From Streptomyces flavidovirens DSM 40150 (GTDB lineage: Bacteria; Actinomycetota; Actinomycetes; Streptomycetales; Streptomycetaceae), in the NCBI RefSeq assembly GCF_000429085.1, contig NZ_AUBE01000012.1:1-64000 (forward strand): a stretch of DNA of 64,000 nt. The letters run 5' to 3'. The translations under genes and the position numbers were made by a program. Shown here one piece after another: positions 60,308 to 64,000 of this stretch. Below the pieces are notes generated by a model. The model saw only the letters and a program-made list of their open reading frames with translations, was not told where the DNA came from and searched no databases. The number at the start of each line of letters is the position of its first letter. The stretch's first letter is position 1.

Positions 60308-60978
60308 CACTGCGGGCCGGCCTCGATAGGACCCGGTCACCGTAAAGTCCTTGCAGCGGTCGCGTACCAGGGCGAGCAGCAGCGCCTGGCCGAACCGAAA
60401 GACGCGAAGGCGAGACCGCCCGGTGCGCCGAGCACGATACGGGGTTCACCGAAGACCGCACCGCTGGAAGGCGACGAGAGGGTGGTCGACCCTTGAGCGG
60501 CGCATTCCACGCCGTGCGCACTGTCAGCGGAGGGATCCCGCCGCCCATGGCCCCAGAGCGGTCCACCGCACGGCGCAGCCGGGCAAGCGCGTTCAGGAAT
60601 CCGTAGAGTCCGGAACGCCCGCCCACCAGCTCCCTGGTGATGCTGTGCCCGACGACGATGCTCGGGCCCAGGACCCTGGTCGTCATGCCGGGAGCCGCAG
60701 TCGCGATCCGCTCGCCGGCGACCTTGCAGTCGCGGAAGTGCCAGCCGGATCAGCGAGCCGCGCCGCGACTGCCGCAGTGCCGTGCCGCCCGGTCGGCCGG
60801 GGTAACCAGCAGGGCCCGAGCGCGCCCCGGCCGGGTCAGCCGAGGCGGCTCTTGAGATCCGCCGGCTTCTGCGGCTTTCACAACTCGCCCGAGCGCCCCG
60901 ACAGCAGCGGGCCGGACACCGGCCGGGGCGTGCGTAGATTGCCTGGTTGACCTTGCCCCTGGGGAAGACAGGAGCGTA
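60308..60978. other. Degraded minus-strand coding remnants, no intact gene
   Basis: About 670 bp. The minus strand has pieces with coding character (MTTRVLGPSIVVGHSITREL, YGFLNALARLRRAVDRSGAM; EPRIVLGAPGGLAFASFG; QALLLALVRDRCKDFTVTG) in shifting frames, so a former gene on the minus strand is likely but not identifiable. Confidence 0.35.
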
Positions 60979-61809
60979 GTGGGCATGGAGGAAGAGGCAC
61001 TGCTCAGCATCGGCGCGTTCGCCCGTCGGGCGCGTTTGTCGCACAAGGCCCTGCGGCTGTACGACCGCCAGGGTCTGCTGCCGCCTGACCATGTCGATCC
61101 CAGCACCGGCTACCGGTACTACCGGGAGAGCCGGCTCGGCGCGGCCCGGCTGATCGTGCGTTTACGCGGGTTGGACATGCCGCTGGCTGAGGTCGGCGCC
61201 GTTCTCGCCGTGCCGGCCCCAGAGGCGGCCCGGCTGGTGGCTGCGTACTGGGACGGTGTCGAGCGCCGCCACGCCGCGAAGCGCGAGTTGGCGGCGCACC
61301 TCCATACCCATCTGCTCGGAGACGAAGGGAACCTGGACATGTACGAGATTGGGCAGCGCGAGGTGCCGGAGCAGCTGGTGCTCACGGAGCAGCGGCACGT
61401 CACACCACAGGAGCTTCCCGACTGGATCGATGCGGCCCTGGGCCGGCTGGCCGCGGTGGCCCACGCGAACGGAGGGTTCTTCGGCCATCCGTTCGTCGTC
61501 TATCACGGAGAGGTGAACGAGGACAGTGACGGTCCCGTGGAGGTCTGCGTCCCGGTAGACCCGGCGCGCGCGGCCGAGTTCCCGGTCGCCAGTCGTACCG
61601 AACCGGCCCATGCGGAGGCATACACCCGCGTCACCAAGGCACAGGTGGCCTACCCGCACATCCTCTCCGCGTACGACGCGGTCTACGCCTGGGCACAGAG
61701 CGAGGCCCGCACCACGTCAGCTGCACCCCGCGAGATCTACTTCGCGGACTGGTCCGAGACCGCCCCGACCGACCCGGCCTGCGACATCGCCGTCCCCCTG
61801 GCCCACTGA
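60979..61809 (+). CDS. MerR-family regulator with GyrI-like effector domain
   Basis: 276 residues from GTG 60979 (GGAG 4 bp upstream); ATG 60985 is equally possible. The winged helix at the N-terminus is a MerR domain: LLSIGAFARRARLSHKALRL, YDRQGLLPPDHVDPSTGYRY, RLIVRLRGLDMPLAEVGAVL. The second half (about 125-275) is a GyrI-like/effector-binding domain: REVPEQLVLTEQRHVTPQEL, GGFFGHPFVVYHGEVNEDSD, VEVCVPVDPARAAEFP, EIYFADWSETAPTDPACDIA. Such BmrR/TipA-like proteins bind drugs or small lipophilic compounds and activate exporters. It lies 1.4 kb from the ATP-grasp cluster; a link is possible but unproven. A terminator follows. Confidence 0.88.
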   Translation: MGMEEEALLSIGAFARRARLSHKALRLYDRQGLLPPDHVDPSTGYRYYRESRLGAARLIVRLRGLDMPLAEVGAVLAVPAPEAARLVAAYWDGVERRHAAKRELAAHLHTHLLGDEGNLDMYEIGQREVPEQLVLTEQRHVTPQELPDWIDAALGRLAAVAHANGGFFGHPFVVYHGEVNEDSDGPVEVCVPVDPARAAEFPVASRTEPAHAEAYTRVTKAQVAYPHILSAYDAVYAWAQSEARTTSAAPREIYFADWSETAPTDPACDIAVPLAH

Positions 61810-61823
61810 GCGGGTAGGGGATG

Positions 61824-61849
61824 CCCGGCGGGGTCATGCCCCCGCCGGG
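61824..61849 (+). terminator. Terminator of the MerR gene
   Basis: CCCGGCGGGG / CCCCGCCGGG arms around a 6-nt loop, 14 bp after the stop. Confidence 0.65.
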
Positions 61850-62211
61850 GGGCTGGTCAGGGCCAACACCACCCAGGCCAGCCGCCCAACCGGCAACAGC
61901 CGCGCCTACCATCTGCGACCGGCGACAAATGAACGGCCCGGCGTACTCGCCAAGGGCCGACACCGTGAAGGACACGCCGCTGATGGACGACCCTCACAAG
62001 CGCCTGGGTACGCATCAGTGCCTGTGTCAGATCCGGTGATCTGTGACGTTCTGCGATTGGTGGCAGAGTTGTTCGAATGGTGTCGGGGACGGGGCTGTGT
62101 TCGGGCAGGAGCAGGATGGTTCGCACGCGAAGCGGGGTATTTCCGGTCGTTTGTGGTGACCTTGAGTTGAGCGGCGGAGCCTGTCAGGCAAATGCAGGCC
62201 GGGGCTTCTGC
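61850..62211. other. No gene seen
   Basis: About 360 bp upstream of the racO-like gene. Its leader includes a hairpin at 62212-62230. No ORF of quality. Confidence 0.3.
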
Positions 62212-62238
62212 GGCCGGTGAAGTGCCGGCCCTTTTGGG
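62212..62238 (+). terminator. Hairpin with T-run just upstream of the racO-like gene
   Basis: GGCCGG / CCGGCC 6-bp stem, 7-nt loop, followed by CTTTTGGG. It could be a terminator or an attenuator 22 bp before the GTG start. Confidence 0.45.
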
Positions 62239-62259
62239 TCCGTCCGGGGAGTGTTCACC

Positions 62260-63186
62260 GTGGCCCAGGGGATCGGCCGTGTGCCGTGTGAGCGTTTCGA
62301 TGATCTGGTGGACCAGTCGGTTCGGCTGGTCCGGGTGATGACGGGGTGCCAGTTCACGCTGGCGGACATTGCGTTGGAGATCGCGCCGTTGCGTACGCAC
62401 GGCGGGAACATGTCGCTCGGTGAAGAGGACCAGCCCGGAGTGGATGGCCTGTTACGCTTGTTCGCCGAGGCGATAGGGCTGTCGTTCCATACGGTGCGAA
62501 CGTATCGGTGGGTGGCCGCACGGTGGCCGAAGGACCAGCGCCAGGACGGTGTCTCCTTCGAGGTCCACCGGATTCTGGCGTCGGCGCCGGATGCGTACGA
62601 GCTGATCCAGCATCCGCCGGTCGACGAGCGGACAGGGGAGTCCCGGTAGAGCGGGGACGCCGCGAAGCGGGCGGCGGGCTGGCCGACCGCGACGCCCGTG
62701 TCGGTGGCGGAGAAGGCCGAGGTGATCCAGGATCTCGCGCAGGACGAGCAGGTGGCGGCCCTGGTGGCATGTGACCTGCTGCACCGTCCGCAGGTGGCTT
62801 TTAGGGCGATGCGAGACCCGCAGGCCCGTGAGCTGGTCAGTCAGGCTCAGTTCGACCAGGCCGGACTTGTCGAAGACGGTGAGGGGGAGGACTGGTGGGA
62901 CGAAAGCGACGCTGCGGAAGTGGAGGAGGGGGTCGTTGATCCCGTGACGATCGTGCGGGGTTTCCACCGGGCGATGGAGTTCACGGACTTGATCGGAGTC
63001 TGCCAGTGGGCCGGGGCGAGCCAGCTGGTGCGGGCTGCGCGGACGGGAGTTCTCCGAGTCGCAACTCTCGCGGTGTTACGGCATTTGGAGAAGATCAGGG
63101 CGACTGCTGACTGGATCGAGAGGGCGGTCTCGACCGGCAAGGTGGACCTGGACGAGGCTCTGGCCAAGCTGCTGCGGGGCCAGTAG
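62260..63186 (+). pseudogene. RacO-like (DUF6192) protein with one in-frame amber codon
   Basis: From GTG 62260 (GGGGAG at 62246-62251, 8-bp spacing) to the stop at 63184-63186, one frame is interrupted only by TAG at 62647-62649. The family pattern is clear: ERFDDLVDQSVRLVRVMTGC, QFTLADIALEIAPLRTHGG, GLSFHTVRTYRWVAARWPKD, SFEVHRILASAPDAYELIQH, VDERTGESR, stop, SGDAAKRAAGWPTATPVSVA, EKAEVIQDLAQDEQVAALVA, LLHRPQVAFRAMRDPQAREL. In relatives this position holds Trp (HRWTxDGAKR), so TGG changed to TAG. Ends 2 bp before racP. The function of RacO is unknown. Confidence 0.78.
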
Positions 63187-63188
63187 TC

Positions 63189-63607
63189 ATGAAGCGGCGG
63201 GCGGGGCTGCCCGCTCATGTTCATGCCGAAGCGGTACGCAAGGCCCTGCAAGAGGCACGGCCTGACGGACTGCACGGGAAGCAGCTGGCCAAGGCCACCC
63301 AGCGGTCCCCCGCGCAGGTCTGGACTGGGATTACGTTCCTGCGCAGGGTCGCGGTCAAGGAAGGGCTGCCGCCCGTGACGCACAACCGCCGGGACGGCTT
63401 CCAGCTCTCGGAGGACCCCGGAGTCTGGATCGCTTACGAGCGGGCGGTCCTCGAGGCCGAGTTGCACCGGATGACGAACTTCATCACCGGGATCGTCGCC
63501 CCGCACACCAAACGCGCCCCGAAGGACAAGTGGCCCGCCTGGTCCTGGAACAGCTCGGAGGGATCAGAGCCACCCTCGAAGTCCTCACCCGCATGGAACG
63601 GCCATGA
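63189..63607 (+). pseudogene. RacP-like protein, frameshifted near the C-terminus
   Basis: ATG 63189 gives MKRRAGLPAHVHAEAVRKAL, GLHGKQLAKATQRSPAQVWT, FLRRVAVKEGLPPVTHNRRD, GFQLSEDPGVWIAYERAVLE, MTNFITGIVAPHTKRAP, the RacP pattern. At KDKWP (about 63535) one base is missing. The next frame reads RLVLEQLGGIRATLEVLTRM, ERP-stop, the expected family end. The TGA at 63605-63607 overlaps the ATG of the transposase. Directly after racO, the usual order. Confidence 0.7.
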
Positions 63608-64000
63608 CCAGCCCGGACATGGGGCAACCGGCCGCGAGGGAACGGCACTGCCCCAGCGACATGACGGACGCCGAATGGGCCGTCCTGGAGCCTCTGCTGC
63701 CACCGCTGGCCTGCACCCAGCCCACGGGCGGACGCCCGGAGAAACACCCGAGACGCAACGTCGTCGACGCCATCCGCTACGTCAACGACAACGGTGTGAA
63801 GTGGAGGTCCGTGCCCGTCGACTTCGGCATCCCCTGGCGCACTGTCTACGGATTCTTTCAGCGCTGGCGGGCCAGCGGGGACCTGGCCCGCATCCACGCC
63901 GAGCTGTATGAACAAGTCCGCGTCCATGGCGGCCTCAACCCCCGCACCGTCGCGGTGATCCTGGACTCCCAGTCCGTCAAGGGGGCCGAGACGGTCGGCA
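63604..64000 (+). CDS. IS5-family transposase, N-terminal part (runs off the window)
   Basis: The frame is open from ATG 63604 (or ATG 63661) to the last base. It reads CPSDMTDAEWAVLEPLLPPL, GGRPEKHPRRNVVDAIRYVN, WRSVPVDFGIPWRTVYGFFQ, RWRASGDLARIHAELYEQVR, TVAVILDSQSVKGAETVG. The first catalytic Asp of the DDE core is in ILDSQSV. It is intact as far as visible, unlike the other IS5 relatives in the window. Its end repeat is not resolved; the start overlaps the racP stop. Confidence 0.85.
   Translation, partial: MTSPDMGQPAARERHCPSDMTDAEWAVLEPLLPPLACTQPTGGRPEKHPRRNVVDAIRYVNDNGVKWRSVPVDFGIPWRTVYGFFQRWRASGDLARIHAELYEQVRVHGGLNPRTVAVILDSQSVKGAETVG

Overview
The window looks like accessory DNA from a Streptomyces or close relative. 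It is strongly GC-rich with G/C-ending codons, many GTG starts and tightly overlapped operons, and it carries actinomycete families (DUF4328, DUF6192/RacO-RacP, DUF6207, DUF1152, PaaX, SpoIIE phosphatase, ESX-type WXG proteins). No rRNA or complete tRNA was seen, and no conserved chromosomal core block. Intact operons are separated by transposon remnants, truncated genes and duplicated plasmid-like fragments, as expected of a chromosome arm, large plasmid or decayed integrative element. The assignment comes from sequence character only.

Layout. 0.1-1.0 kb: a doubtful ORF and a lipoprotein. 1.1-7.3 kb, minus strand: a four-gene polymorphic-toxin operon (SseB-like protein, WXG-like helical protein, 1586-residue WXG/Rhs toxin, immunity candidate). 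7.4-10.6 kb: an IS701-type element, an orphan VapB-like antitoxin, an IS256 fragment, a 578-bp deleted IS701 relative with CTAG target repeats, and an MFS fragment. 11.0-18.2 kb: secreted amidase, IstB fragment, predicted iron box, DedA protein, two broken conserved genes (one with an in-frame TAG), IS1380 and oxidoreductase scraps, a headless TPR regulator, and an HEYGH metalloprotease-like gene. 18.2-20.7 kb: a second, secreted Hint-domain polymorphic toxin with immunity gene and terminator.

20.8-31.8 kb: a RelE-like remnant, a Fic-like toxin-antitoxin pair, a divergent hydrolase / GNAT-PaaX locus with a candidate operator, a PAS-GAF-PP2C phosphatase, an IS5 remnant and an integral-membrane M48 protease with a small partner. 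32-36 kb: decayed IS21 (IstA/IstB), the second VapB-like copy, a Cys-motif protein, a TPR remnant and a decayed IS5 element. 36-45.5 kb: single metabolic and regulatory genes (NTF2-like, DUF4328, frameshifted phospholipase D, cupin, AraC, DUF3291 with an HTH regulator) and several pseudogenes. 45.5-48 kb: remnants (glutamate racemase, IS5, duplicated tails). 48-51.3 kb: a TmrB-like kinase, a hypothetical protein and a membrane/HTH-membrane gene pair.

52.0-59.5 kb is the most interesting part: an intact set of six genes in two divergent, translationally coupled operons. The minus arm is ATP-grasp ligase, ATP-grasp ligase, MFS transporter, FemAB/GNAT-like acyltransferase. The plus arm is a HemW-like radical SAM enzyme and a DUF1152 protein. 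This composition fits a small amide- or peptide-forming biosynthetic cluster with its own exporter. The product is unknown to me. 59.8-64 kb: a lamin-tail remnant, a MerR regulator, a racO/racP pair broken by an amber codon and a frameshift, and the start of an IS5-family transposase that runs off the window.
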